A stretch of 64,000 nucleotides of DNA from [Clostridium] leptum DSM 753 (GCA_000154345.1 DS480342.1:1-64000); one strand, 5' to 3'; positions 25,385-35,066 are shown, counted from the stretch's first letter. Notes: generated by a model from the letters alone, not told the origin. Numbers and translations: made by a program.

Positions 25385-27562
25385 ATGAAGCTTTCAGAAA
25401 GAATGGAACGCCTCTTTTCTTATGCGAAGAGCACTTGGAAAGATCCGCCGCCTTGCCCCTTTAACCGTGATTTTCAATATGCCGCCGTAAACCTGTTCAG
25501 TGATAAAGAGGTTTGGGAACGGGCTGCGCTGTCGTTCGCCTATGCGCTTCGGCGCGCACCGGTCATCATCACCGACGACGACCGAATCATCGGCCGCGCT
25601 TATCAGGTCCGTTTTGCCGAACCGGATTGCTATGATCCTGAATTGAAGGATTACTCACTCCAATCGCCGGGATTTGAGTCGGGAGAAGCTGTCTATAAAG
25701 GCTATACGGACTTAGCTGAACTTCATCTCGTTACCGAACCGGCCCGCGGCCATATTACCTGGGACTGGACCAAAATTCTGCGGCTTGGTACGGAAGGCTT
25801 AAAAGCCCAGTATGAAAATGCGCTCCACTCCGCCAAGGATCTCGAAGCCGAACATTTCTACAGGGGTGTGCTGATCGCCCTGGAGGCGCTGGAGGATTGG
25901 AACGACCAGCACGTAGCTTATCTGCGGAAGATGGGAAAGCAGGAATTGGCCGATTTATGTCAGCATGTACCACGGCATCCGGCACGCGGTTTTAAAGAGG
26001 CGATCCAGTCGTTTTTCATGCAGTATCTGGCGGTCTTTTATGAAAATCCCTTTGGCGGCAACGGTCCGGGGCAATTTGACAAATATCTATGGCCGTATTT
26101 GAAAAAAGACCTTGAAAACGGTTCCTGCACTTTAGAAGAGGCGGAGGAGCTCGTTGAGGAACTGTTCATCAGGCTGGATGAGCGCGTCAGCGCCAACGAC
26201 CTTTGGAATGAGATGATCATTACCGGGGGAACTCACAGGGATGGCTCGAGCGCGGTATCGCCTCTGTCTAAAATCATGGTAGACGCCATCATGAAGTTAA
26301 ATATCACTCATCCTACCGTATACATGCGAGTTCCCAAGGATGCCGATGAAGAATATGTGAAGCTGTGCGCGAAATATTTAAAATATGGAAACAACCGAGC
26401 GCAAATTTATTATGACCCTAATGTGATTAGGGCGCTGACGGAGACAGATGGGGTGCGTCCTGAAGACGCTACGGAATACGGAGTCGGCGGCTGCTTGGAA
26501 ATTGGAATTCAGGGCATGAACGATGATTTGCTCCAATGCGCGTGGGTTAATATGCCCTTGATGCTGGAATTGGCCATAACGGGAGGCTACAGCTTATCGG
26601 AAAGGAAGCAAGTAGACAGCGCGGGAATCCCATTGCCAGGCTTGGCCCAGCATAACACCTTCGAGTCATTTTATAAAAACTACCTGGATTTCACTGACCG
26701 CCTGGTAGGAATATCTTTTTCCATGATAGAGCGCCAAAGCATCCATGATGAAAAATATCGTCCCGCTTACTTGATTTCCAGCATGATAGACGATTGTTTG
26801 GAAAGGGGCAGACATATGCACGCCGGCGGCGCCCGCTACCATGATTACAGTATGACCCCGCTGGGGATTCCCAACGTAATCGATGGGCTTTACGCCATAC
26901 GGACGGCTGTGTTTGACCAGCACATCTGTACGGCAGAGGAGCTTGTTTCGGCCATGAGGGCGGATTTTAAAGGTTATGAAAGACTGCAGAGGCAGCTCCG
27001 CGCCATTCCCAAATACGGCCAGGAAAACGATGACGCAGATGACTTTGCGCGTACCGTAGTGACTGACATCGCGAAGATGTTTGTAACGCGGCGCAACCGT
27101 TTCGGCGGCATCTTCCGGCCAATGGTTTTGACCTTCATATACGCCCCGCTGGCGGCAGCCCAATTAGGCGCCACCGCGGATGGAAACAATATGCATACGA
27201 TGGTGGCCCAGGGGCTTACGCCGCAGTCCCGATCTATGTCGTGCGGCATTACTGCGGCGATGAATTCCTGTACGAAAATGCCTTTCTACTATTTCAGCGG
27301 CGGTGCGTCTACTATGTGGGACCTGGACCCCCACTGGGCTTCAGAGAAATTGATCGCCGACCTTCTTATGACGTTTTTCCATAACGGCGCCCAGGTTTTT
27401 CAGGGAAATACCACTGATGTGAAGGAATTAATCGAAGCGCAGAAGCATCCGGAGGACTATGAGCATCTAATTGTGCGTGTGGGAGGGTTTTCCGCCCGGT
27501 TTGTAGGGCTTACGCCCGGATTGCAAACGGATATCATTAACAGGCGGAGACATAACAGATAA
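25385..27562 (+). CDS. Glycyl radical enzyme of uncertain reaction, CxE (dehydratase/lyase-like) class
   Basis: 725 residues from the ATG at 25385 (AAGGAG 9 bp upstream). The active-site loop reads GVGGCLEIG, giving Cys370 for the thiyl radical and Glu372 in the general-base position. The C-terminal glycyl-radical loop reads VRVGGFSARFV, with Gly701. The Cys-Gly distance (331) matches glycerol dehydratase (C433/G763), and the C-x-E pattern separates it from pyruvate formate-lyase, which has Cys-Cys. However, it is about 60-120 residues shorter than known dehydratases, has GCLEI in place of GCVEP, and ATADGNN in place of the PDGR-type segment. It lies between GH116 and its own activase, which suggests it transforms the released sugar or aglycone. 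Reaction unknown. Confidence 0.92.
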   Translation: MKLSERMERLFSYAKSTWKDPPPCPFNRDFQYAAVNLFSDKEVWERAALSFAYALRRAPVIITDDDRIIGRAYQVRFAEPDCYDPELKDYSLQSPGFESGEAVYKGYTDLAELHLVTEPARGHITWDWTKILRLGTEGLKAQYENALHSAKDLEAEHFYRGVLIALEALEDWNDQHVAYLRKMGKQELADLCQHVPRHPARGFKEAIQSFFMQYLAVFYENPFGGNGPGQFDKYLWPYLKKDLENGSCTLEEAEELVEELFIRLDERVSANDLWNEMIITGGTHRDGSSAVSPLSKIMVDAIMKLNITHPTVYMRVPKDADEEYVKLCAKYLKYGNNRAQIYYDPNVIRALTETDGVRPEDATEYGVGGCLEIGIQGMNDDLLQCAWVNMPLMLELAITGGYSLSERKQVDSAGIPLPGLAQHNTFESFYKNYLDFTDRLVGISFSMIERQSIHDEKYRPAYLISSMIDDCLERGRHMHAGGARYHDYSMTPLGIPNVIDGLYAIRTAVFDQHICTAEELVSAMRADFKGYERLQRQLRAIPKYGQENDDADDFARTVVTDIAKMFVTRRNRFGGIFRPMVLTFIYAPLAAAQLGATADGNNMHTMVAQGLTPQSRSMSCGITAAMNSCTKMPFYYFSGGASTMWDLDPHWASEKLIADLLMTFFHNGAQVFQGNTTDVKELIEAQKHPEDYEHLIVRVGGFSARFVGLTPGLQTDIINRRRHNR

Positions 27563-28464
27563 TGGAGGGTATGGTTTTTGATATTCAAAGGTTGTCGGTG
27601 CATGACGGCCCGGGGATTCGCACGACGGTCTTTTTAAAAGGCTGCCCTCTGCGCTGTGTTTGGTGCCATAACCCGGAATCCAATGCAATACAGCCGCAGC
27701 TGGCGTTTCATGAAAACCTTTGTATTGGCTGCGGGAACTGCTTTGCCATATGTCCCAATCAATGTCATGCTTTGAACAATGGAAGGCACGAAATAGCCCG
27801 TGCTCAATGTGCGGGGTGCGGGCTGTGCGTGCAAGCGTGTACCGGCGCCTTGGAAATACTCGGGAAACGCTGTACGGTCGAAGAAGTGATGAAGGAAGTG
27901 CGCAAGGATGCCAGTTTCTATAGAACATCAGGCGGCGGGGTCACGGTATCTGGCGGAGAACCTCTCATGCAGCCGGATTTTACCTACGAGCTGTTATCAG
28001 CCGCTAAAAAGGAGGGGCTGCATACCTGCCTTGAAACCTCCGGCTACGGGCCTCTGCAATCGATTTTGAAATTTTCTTCTGCTGTGGATTTGTTCTTATA
28101 TGACGTCAAGGAAACAGATTCTAAACGGCACCTGAAATTTACCGGTGTGGAAAATCAACAGATTCTTGAAAACCTGTTTGCGATCGATGAGCTGGGCGCC
28201 TCCTCGATTCTGCGCTGCCCTATTATTCCCGGGTTCAACGACCGGGACGGGCATTTTAATAGCATTGCGAAATTAGCGAATCAATTGCGCCATGTATGCA
28301 TGATCCATGTGGAACCCTATAACAGCTTTGGAGAAGGAAAAGCCCAGAGCATCGGGAGCCAGTATGCCCTAAAAGGAGTGCAGCCTCCAGAAGAGGAACG
28401 TGTTGCGGAATGGGTGAATCGCATTCAGGCAAAAGCCCATGTTCCGGTGGTCAAAAACGGATGA
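27562..28464 (+). CDS. Glycyl radical enzyme activase, radical SAM with two ferredoxin-like clusters
   Basis: 300-residue radical SAM enzyme that installs the glycyl radical on the upstream enzyme. It carries CPLRCVWC (the CxxxCxxC SAM cluster), SGGEPL, and an inserted ferredoxin-like domain (about residues 50-95) with CIGCGNCFAICP and CAGCGLCVQAC, as in activases of glycerol dehydratase and related enzymes. Its ATG overlaps the stop of the glycyl radical enzyme by one base (TAATG), so the pair is translationally coupled. It is the last gene before a strong terminator. Confidence 0.95.
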   Translation: MEGMVFDIQRLSVHDGPGIRTTVFLKGCPLRCVWCHNPESNAIQPQLAFHENLCIGCGNCFAICPNQCHALNNGRHEIARAQCAGCGLCVQACTGALEILGKRCTVEEVMKEVRKDASFYRTSGGGVTVSGGEPLMQPDFTYELLSAAKKEGLHTCLETSGYGPLQSILKFSSAVDLFLYDVKETDSKRHLKFTGVENQQILENLFAIDELGASSILRCPIIPGFNDRDGHFNSIAKLANQLRHVCMIHVEPYNSFGEGKAQSIGSQYALKGVQPPEEERVAEWVNRIQAKAHVPVVKNG

Positions 28465-28572
28465 GGGCCGCAGTCTCCGGGGAAAGCGTTAAGCTTTCAT
28501 TATCTTTTTCCCTTATCCAGAAGTCCCAGAGGCCAGGGACGTCCCGCTGCAGGGGAATCAAAAAATTATAAA

Positions 28573-28618
28573 AAAAGAACCGCTTTCCTGTTGCTTCCTG
28601 GGAAAGCGGTTCTTCTTT
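28573..28618 (+). terminator. Terminator of the GH116/glycyl radical enzyme operon
   Basis: A 14-bp stem (28575-28588 with 28601-28614) is followed by CTTTG and preceded by an A-tract. Confidence 0.85.
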
Positions 28619-28868
28619 GAGGCGAATGGATAACAGACCATTTTTATTCTTTCGAATCATTTTTGCAGATGATCGGGCAAAGAAAAGCAGAAGCTTATGC
28701 TAGGATAGAGTGGTCAGCCATGGCAAGGCGGAAAGGATGGCTTCACAAAACTAGGGCTGGTAATCCCTGGGTATTGCCAAAGAGATTTTCAGGATACCTA
28801 TAATAAAAAACCGGAGGCAGCGCACAGTGGGAGGGGGCCGGCAGATTCTCCCCGAATGATCAGGCTTC
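28619..28868. other. Intergenic region, no gene seen
   Basis: Between the operon terminator and the next promoter I see no supported ORF and no recognisable RNA motif. Purine-rich stretches such as GTGGGAGGGGG (about 28826-28836) are present without a following gene. Confidence 0.5.
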
Positions 28869-28897
28869 TTGCATTTTTTTCTGTCAGTCGGTATAAT
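28869..28897 (+). promoter_or_regulatory. Sigma-A promoter of the first MATE gene
   Basis: TTGCAT (28869-28874), a 17-bp spacer and TATAAT (28892-28897). It lies inside a longer possible reading frame, which rules out the upstream start at 28856 and supports the ATG at 28946. Confidence 0.75.
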
Positions 28898-28945
28898 AGT
28901 AACCGTTTGAAAGTAAGGAACGATCAAATTGACAAAGAGGCGCTT

Positions 28946-30316
28946 ATGCGACAGGAAAATGATCTTGGAAAAGACCCTATCGGCAGGCTGGTTGTAAGAA
29001 TCGCGCTGCCTAGCATGCTGGCCCAGCTCGTCAACGTTTTATACAACATTGTTGACCGTATGTACATTGGAAATATCGCTCAGACGGGAGATCTTGCGCT
29101 GGCGGGCGTCGGCGTATGCGGGCCTGTCATCACAATGGTTGGATCGGCAGCGGCACTGATTGGCATCGGCGGCGCCCCGCTGATGAGCATTTACTTGGGT
29201 GAAGGAAAAAGAGAAAAGGCCTTTGCGGTTGTCGCGAACTGCTTTTTGATGCTTTGCATCCTTTCTGTGGCTCTGACCGCCGTGCTGTTTCCGATGAAAG
29301 AACCTATGCTTTTGTTTTTCGGCGCAAGCAAAGCAACGATTTCGTATGCAGACAGCTATTTTTCTATTTATCTCACAGGCACAATATTCGCCTTGCTTTC
29401 CGCGGGGATGAGCCAGTTTATTATCTGTCAGGGGTTTGCTAAAATTGCCATGCTTGCCGTCGCTTTGGGAGCGGGATTAAATATTATATTGGATCCGGTC
29501 TTCATTTTTGCGTGGAACATGGGAGTGCCCGGCGCTGCCGTGGCGACTGTTTTGTCTCAGTTTGCCAGCTGCTGCTTTGTCCTGTCCTTCCTTTTTGGAA
29601 AGCGTCCTGCGATCCACATTACCTTTGGCGGGTACAGCGTAAGGATTATGCGCCGGGTTTTGTCAATCGGTTTCACGCCGTTTGCAATCATTGCGGTAGA
29701 TAATATCATGATTATTGCCATGAACGCCATTTTACAGAAGTATGGCGGAGCCGCGCAGGGGGACATGCTGGTAACCTGCGCTACCATCGCACAAAGCTTT
29801 ATGCTGGTTGTCACTATGCCGCTGAGCGGAATCAGCGGAGGAACTCAGACGATATTAAGCTTTAACTATGGAGCCCGGCAGATCGGCCGGGTTAAAATGG
29901 CGCAGCGAAAGATCTTTCTTCTCTGTCTCGTCTATACCGGACTGATGACAGCGGCAGCGTGGCTGGGCGGGAAATGGTTTGTCCAGCTTTTTACCAATGA
30001 TGCCGTCATAGCGGAAAAGGCTCTGTGGGCCATCCGGGTGTATACGCTGTCACTTCTCCCGCTTGGGATTCAGTACGAGATTGTGGATGGGTTTACAGCC
30101 ATCGGAAAAGTGCAGTATTCGCTTCCGCTGTCCTTCTGGCGGAAACTGGTATATTTTGCCGCGCTGTTTCTTCTTCCGGCCATATGGGGCGCTGAAAGCG
30201 CGTTTTTTGCGGAGCCTATTTCAGATGTTGCCGGCCCTCTTGTTTCGATAATGGTCTATTTATCCGTGATGAAAAAGGTTCTGGATAAAAGAAAAGAAAG
30301 GCAGCCCGACGCCTAG
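28946..30316 (+). CDS. MATE-family multidrug/cation antiporter
   Basis: 456-residue polytopic membrane protein with about twelve helices in two homologous halves, opening with the MATE hallmark IALPSMLAQLVNVLYNIVDRMYIG. It likely exports toxic organic cations or metabolites in exchange for Na+ or H+. The ATG at 28946 has AGAGG 5 bp upstream and lies about 40 bp after the predicted transcription start. The substrate cannot be told. It follows the glycoside operon but has its own promoter. Confidence 0.92.
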   Translation: MRQENDLGKDPIGRLVVRIALPSMLAQLVNVLYNIVDRMYIGNIAQTGDLALAGVGVCGPVITMVGSAAALIGIGGAPLMSIYLGEGKREKAFAVVANCFLMLCILSVALTAVLFPMKEPMLLFFGASKATISYADSYFSIYLTGTIFALLSAGMSQFIICQGFAKIAMLAVALGAGLNIILDPVFIFAWNMGVPGAAVATVLSQFASCCFVLSFLFGKRPAIHITFGGYSVRIMRRVLSIGFTPFAIIAVDNIMIIAMNAILQKYGGAAQGDMLVTCATIAQSFMLVVTMPLSGISGGTQTILSFNYGARQIGRVKMAQRKIFLLCLVYTGLMTAAAWLGGKWFVQLFTNDAVIAEKALWAIRVYTLSLLPLGIQYEIVDGFTAIGKVQYSLPLSFWRKLVYFAALFLLPAIWGAESAFFAEPISDVAGPLVSIMVYLSVMKKVLDKRKERQPDA

Positions 30317-30440
30317 CAAACCCGCGGTGCAATTCCTCTGGCTTTTATTGCGGGATGGACACCGCTTAAGCCGGAAGCCCGCGTTATGCCGGGCAGCGGC
30401 GCATCGGGCGGACAAGCTGCTGTGAATTCATCCAACAGGG

Positions 30441-30899
30441 TTAAAGCCGCAAGCCTTTAATATCCTTAATTCTGGAAAATATCATATTACAGCTGCATTC
30501 TACTACGCCGGGCAGCTTGTCCATCGTCCCGTACATCAATTCTTCCATTTCTTCACTGGACGAAGCGACTGCGTGAACATGGAGCTTGCTTTTTCCCGTC
30601 ACACGATAAATTTGTGTGACGGTATCGTTTTGTTCCAAAAGCGCGGCAACCTCCGGCAGCGTGTCCGGCACCGTTTCTATTTCAAAATAACAGGAAATTG
30701 CTCCGCTGATCTTCTGTGGATTGATGACCGTTGTGTATTCTTCAATAATCCCAGCCTGTTCAAGGGCCTGGACACGGGATCTCACTGCTACGCGTGAGAT
30801 CCCGATTTTTTGTCCTATCTCCGAATAAGACATCCGGGCGTTCCGGATCAGCAGCTTCACGATTTGCTGGTCTAATTCATCCAAGCCATCTAAAAACAC
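30441..30899 (-). CDS. Lrp/AsnC-family transcriptional regulator
   Basis: 152 residues. The N-terminal helix-turn-helix (about 8-60, LDQQIVKLLIRNARMSYSEIGQKIGIS) is followed by an AsnC/RAM ligand-binding domain (about 70-150). The start is GTG at 30899 with AAGGAG about 10 bp upstream; the ATG at 30909 is out of frame. It is divergent from the second MATE gene and probably controls it and itself, with an amino acid as likely effector. Confidence 0.92.
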   Translation of the reverse strand: MFLDGLDELDQQIVKLLIRNARMSYSEIGQKIGISRVAVRSRVQALEQAGIIEEYTTVINPQKISGAISCYFEIETVPDTLPEVAALLEQNDTVTQIYRVTGKSKLHVHAVASSSEEMEELMYGTMDKLPGVVECSCNMIFSRIKDIKGLRL

Positions 30900-30987
30900 G
30901 GCTGTTCATCTCCTTGTGTTATGTATTCCTTATACGGCTATTATAGTTATTATGTGAAAGAAGTCAATCGGATTGCGGGATTATATC

Positions 30988-31054
30988 TTGACAATTAATA
31001 AGTTTATATCTACAATGTATTACGAATGTTAATATAAATATTTCGAATCGAAAT
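30988..31054 (+). promoter_or_regulatory. Promoter of the second MATE gene with a palindromic site in the leader
   Basis: TTGACA (30988-30993), a 17-bp spacer and TACAAT (31011-31016) form a near-consensus promoter. About 25 bp downstream lies ATTTCGAATCGAAAT (31040-31054), a perfect 7-bp inverted repeat around one central base. It is a candidate binding site for the divergent Lrp-type protein. Confidence 0.65.
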
Positions 31055-31066
31055 TAAGAGGATATC

Positions 31067-32410
31067 ATGAAAGAAGATCTAACACAAGGGCCTGTGATAA
31101 AAACAATGCTGCGTTTTGCGGTCCCTATGATTTTTGGAAATCTTCTGCAGCAGTGCTATAACATCGCGGATACGCTGATTGTGGGCCGGTTTCTGGGAGC
31201 AGGCGCTCTCGCTGCCGTTGGCTCTGCTTTTTCTTTAATGACTTTTCTGACCTCTATTTTGCTTGGACTTGCCATGGGAAGCGGAACAGTATTCTCCATT
31301 CGTTTTGGCCAAAAGGATCAACTAGGACTGAAGGAGGGAATACTTGCTTCTTTTGTTCTCCTGAGCATTGTGACGGCTCTGCTAAATACCGCCGTCTTTA
31401 TGGGGCTTGACTGGATCATTTGGATTCTACGCACTCCCGCCAATCTGGTTGCCACGATGCGGGAATATTTAAGCGTAATTTTTATAGGGCTGGCCGGAAT
31501 TTTTTTGTTTAATTTTTTTACCTCTCTACTGCGTTCACTGGGGAATTCTGTAGTGCCGCTGTTGTTTCTAGCGGTTTCGGCTGTCTTAAATATTGCGTTG
31601 GATTTATGGTTTGTAGCGGGCTTAAACCGAGGAGCGGCCGGAGCGGCGGAAGCCACTGTGATCTCTCAATATGTTTCCGGCATTGGAATTGCCGTTTACA
31701 CAAGAATAAAATATCCTGAACTTTTAAGAAGAGATAAAAAGGTTCGCTTTCGCCTGAGCCGTGTAAAAGAAATCACAGGCTTTTCGGCCTTGACTTGCTT
31801 GCAGCAATCTATCATGAATCTTGGAATTTTGATGGTTCAGGGCTTGGTTAACAGCTTTGGCACTACCATTATGGCCGCTTTTGCCGCGGCTGTAAAAATT
31901 GACGCCTTTGCTTATCTTCCTGTTCAGGATTTTGGCAACGCGTTTTCTATTTTTACTGCGCAGAATTATGGCGCAAAACAAACTGAACGCATCAAAAAGG
32001 GAATCCGTGCTGCTTTGACTGCGTCTGTTGCCTTTAGCCTCATGGTTTCTTTTTGTGTTTTTGTCTTTGCCAAGCCCTTGATGACCCTTTTTATCAATGC
32101 CGGGGAAACCGCCGTTATTGAAGAAGGGGTACGCTACCTTCATATAGAAGGAGCGTTTTATTTCTTAATCGGTATTTTGTTCCTGTTCTATGGACTGTAC
32201 CGCGCTCTTGCAAAACCTGGGATGTCCGTTGTGCTCACCATTGCGTCTCTCGGCATCCGGGTGGCTTTGGCTTATGCGCTCTCCGCCATACCGGTGTTCG
32301 GCATAGCGGGGATTTGGTGGTCGGTGCCTATCGGTTGGCTGCTGGCTGATGTGTTAGGAACGGTGTACTATTTTGTAAAGCGAAAAAGTTTATTGCGCGG
32401 CGGCCTGTAA
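31067..32410 (+). CDS. MATE-family efflux transporter
   Basis: 447-residue polytopic protein of the MATE family (FAVPMIFGNLLQQCYNIADTLIVGRFLGAGALAAVGSA at the start, two homologous halves, about twelve helices). AAGAGG precedes the ATG at 31067. It is only distantly similar to the MATE protein encoded at 28.9 kb. The divergent Lrp-type regulator suggests amino-acid-related control. Export substrate unknown. Confidence 0.92.
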   Translation: MKEDLTQGPVIKTMLRFAVPMIFGNLLQQCYNIADTLIVGRFLGAGALAAVGSAFSLMTFLTSILLGLAMGSGTVFSIRFGQKDQLGLKEGILASFVLLSIVTALLNTAVFMGLDWIIWILRTPANLVATMREYLSVIFIGLAGIFLFNFFTSLLRSLGNSVVPLLFLAVSAVLNIALDLWFVAGLNRGAAGAAEATVISQYVSGIGIAVYTRIKYPELLRRDKKVRFRLSRVKEITGFSALTCLQQSIMNLGILMVQGLVNSFGTTIMAAFAAAVKIDAFAYLPVQDFGNAFSIFTAQNYGAKQTERIKKGIRAALTASVAFSLMVSFCVFVFAKPLMTLFINAGETAVIEEGVRYLHIEGAFYFLIGILFLFYGLYRALAKPGMSVVLTIASLGIRVALAYALSAIPVFGIAGIWWSVPIGWLLADVLGTVYYFVKRKSLLRGGL

Positions 32411-32695
32411 AAACGTGCTTGCTGGGACCAGCGGCGTAATGTTTGAATGATTAAGAAGCTGTCAGTTGTAAGATAAATAGTTCAATTTGTATATCTCTTT
32501 ATTCCAAAGTGTGCTATTATGGAAATAAAATATAGAGAAATGCTTTTGAGACGATATTCCTATCAAGCTCCGCCAGATGACCCCATGATTGGTTTAGTTC
32601 CTTATTCGGTAAATTCAAAAAAGGGATTTTAGCGGCAGGGTGCCTGCGCCAAAGGTAAAAATAGTTTTATAATTTTGGAAAGGCAGTGAAGATGG

Positions 32696-34951
32696 ATGAA
32701 TCAAAAAGAGATCAAAAAAATCGTATCGGAAATGACTTTGGAAGAAAAAGCCGGGATGTGCTCAGGAAAGGATAACTGGCATTTGAAATCGGTGGAGCGC
32801 TTGGGGATTCCGGAGGTAATGGTATCCGATGGTCCTCATGGATTGAGAAAGCAGGAGGATAAGACTGACCATTTGGGCTTGAACGGCAGTAAGAGGGCGG
32901 TCTGTTTTCCGGCGGCGTGCGCCTCCGCCTGCTCCTTTGACCGCGGACTTCTTCAGGAGCTGGGGGAAGCGATCGGAGAGGAATGCCAGGCTGAGGATGT
33001 TTCCATAGTGTTGGGACCGGCGGTTAATATTAAGCGTTCCCCTCTGTGCGGACGGAATTTTGAATATTTTTCCGAAGATCCATATTTAGCCTCGGAATTG
33101 GCCAAAAGCTATATTTCCGGTGTGCAGTCCAAACAAGTAGGAACCTCGATTAAGCATTTTGCGGTCAATAACCAAGAATTCCGCCGCATGTCCTGCTCGT
33201 CCGAGCTGGATGAAAGGGCTTTGAGAGAAATCTATTTGTCTGCGTTTGAGGCGGCTGTCAAGGAAGCTAAACCATGGACGGTAATGTGTTCCTATAACAG
33301 AATTAACGGGGTCTACGCCTCTGAAAATAAAAAGCTGTTATCAGATATTCTCAGGGACGAATGGGGATTTGACGGGTATGTTATGTCGGATTGGGGCGCA
33401 GTCAACGACCGGGTGGAGGGCCTGAAGGCGGGCTTGGATTTAGAGATGCCTGGCAGCAGCGGCGTGAATGACGAGGAAATTATCAAAGCGGTAGAATCAG
33501 GGAGGCTTGATGAAAGCGTATTGGATACCGCGGTAGAAAGAATTCTCAGCAGGATATTTGCTTACTGGGAGAACAAAACCAATACCGTTTTTCCCTATAA
33601 GGAGCATCATGAGCTGGCAAAAAGAATTGAGCTGGAATCGGCGGTGCTCTTGAAGAACGAGGATCAGCTTCTCCCCTTAAAGGAAGGTAAAAAGATCGCG
33701 TTGATCGGTCAGTTTGCGAAGGAACCCCGGTATCAAGGCGGGGGAAGCTCCCATATCAATCCTTATCAAGTAAAAGGCGCCTGGGAATTGCTGAATGGAG
33801 TTTCTTACGCTATGGGCTATACGCTGGATGACAGCGCGGCGGAGGAGCTGGCGGAAGAAGCGGTGGCGCTGGCCGCTAAATCAGATGCGGCGGTCATATT
33901 TGCGGGACTGCCGGACGCTTATGAGTCTGAGGGCTATGACAGGCGGCATATGAGACTGCCGGAACAGCAAAATCATTTAATCGAAAGGGTAAGCCGGGTG
34001 CAGCCTAATCTGGTTATAGTGCTGCACAACGGCTCTCCGGTGGAGATGCCCTGGGAGAAACAGGCAAAGGCGATTTTGGAGATGTATCTTGGCGGAGAAG
34101 CCGTGGGAGAGGCCGCGGCTGACCTGCTGTTTGGCAAGGCGAACCCCAGCGGCAAGCTGGCAGAAACTTTTCCGCTCCGCTTGGAGGATAATCCCTCTTA
34201 TCTCAATTTTCCGGGGGACGGAAATACGGTGCGCTATCAAGAGGGGATTTTTGTTGGCTACCGGTATTACGACAGCAAAAAAATGGCGGTGCGCTATCCC
34301 TTTGGCCACGGCCTTTCCTACACGACCTTTGAATACAGCGGCCTAAAGCTCAGTAGTGATCAAATAAAAGACACGGATTGTCTGACTGTTACATTTAAAG
34401 TGAAAAATACCGGCGCTGCCGCGGGAAAAGAGATTGTACAGCTTTATGTGTCAGATCATACCGGAAGCGCGGTCCGCCCGGAAAAAGAGCTAAGACACTT
34501 TGCTAAGGTGGCGCTCAGCCCCGGTGAAGAAAAAACGATAAAAATGGAATTAACCAAACGGGCATTCGCCTGGTATCATCCGGAGCGGAAAGATTGGTAT
34601 GCCGCGTCCGGAGAGTATGAGATATTAATCGGCTCATCCTCAAGAGAGATTAGGCTTTCGAAAACGGTTTGTATGGAAAATACCAGCGGGGCTGTTCAAC
34701 GGATTGAAGCCAATACGGTGATCGGAGATATTGTTGCGAATCCACAAGCGGAAAAAGTGTTTTCAAAGTATATGGATCAGCTGTGGAAGGCTTTCGGAAA
34801 GCCCAAATCCGACGAAATGACGCGGCAGATCATCCTGAGCCTGCCTCTTCGCGCCGTGCGAAGCTTTTGCTACCTGCCTTCGGAAGAGTTAAATATATTA
34901 TTAAATGCTTTGAATGCGGCGGTTAACGAAACGGCCCGGAGCGGCCGCTAA
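32696..34951 (+). CDS. GH3 beta-glucosidase/beta-xylosidase
   Basis: 751-residue retaining beta-glycosidase of family GH3. The TIM-barrel domain (about 10-290) contains VMVSDGPHGLR, the KHFAVNNQE motif and GYVMSDWGA with Asp232 as nucleophile. The alpha/beta sandwich (about 310-540) and a fibronectin-III-like domain (about 560-660, GHGLSYTTFEYS) follow. About 80 further C-terminal residues have no recognised fold. There is no signal peptide, so it probably trims imported oligosaccharides. The ATG at 32696 is preferred to the out-of-frame ATG at 32692, with AAAGG about 12 bp upstream. It is monocistronic, and glucose versus xylose specificity is undecided. Confidence 0.94.
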   Translation: MNQKEIKKIVSEMTLEEKAGMCSGKDNWHLKSVERLGIPEVMVSDGPHGLRKQEDKTDHLGLNGSKRAVCFPAACASACSFDRGLLQELGEAIGEECQAEDVSIVLGPAVNIKRSPLCGRNFEYFSEDPYLASELAKSYISGVQSKQVGTSIKHFAVNNQEFRRMSCSSELDERALREIYLSAFEAAVKEAKPWTVMCSYNRINGVYASENKKLLSDILRDEWGFDGYVMSDWGAVNDRVEGLKAGLDLEMPGSSGVNDEEIIKAVESGRLDESVLDTAVERILSRIFAYWENKTNTVFPYKEHHELAKRIELESAVLLKNEDQLLPLKEGKKIALIGQFAKEPRYQGGGSSHINPYQVKGAWELLNGVSYAMGYTLDDSAAEELAEEAVALAAKSDAAVIFAGLPDAYESEGYDRRHMRLPEQQNHLIERVSRVQPNLVIVLHNGSPVEMPWEKQAKAILEMYLGGEAVGEAAADLLFGKANPSGKLAETFPLRLEDNPSYLNFPGDGNTVRYQEGIFVGYRYYDSKKMAVRYPFGHGLSYTTFEYSGLKLSSDQIKDTDCLTVTFKVKNTGAAAGKEIVQLYVSDHTGSAVRPEKELRHFAKVALSPGEEKTIKMELTKRAFAWYHPERKDWYAASGEYEILIGSSSREIRLSKTVCMENTSGAVQRIEANTVIGDIVANPQAEKVFSKYMDQLWKAFGKPKSDEMTRQIILSLPLRAVRSFCYLPSEELNILLNALNAAVNETARSGR

Positions 34952-35028
34952 AACGGTATTGAGATGAGGGTGCGGCAACGTTCGTTGTGAAAAACAAAGC
35001 TTTAAAAGCTGCTGGCTGCGCATACACG

Positions 35029-35066
35029 AAAGGCAGAAACACAATTCTGTGTTTCTGCCTTTTCTT
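35029..35066 (+). terminator. Terminator of the GH3 gene
   Basis: A 15-bp perfect stem (35029-35043 with 35048-35062), 4-nt loop and T-rich tail. Confidence 0.9.
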
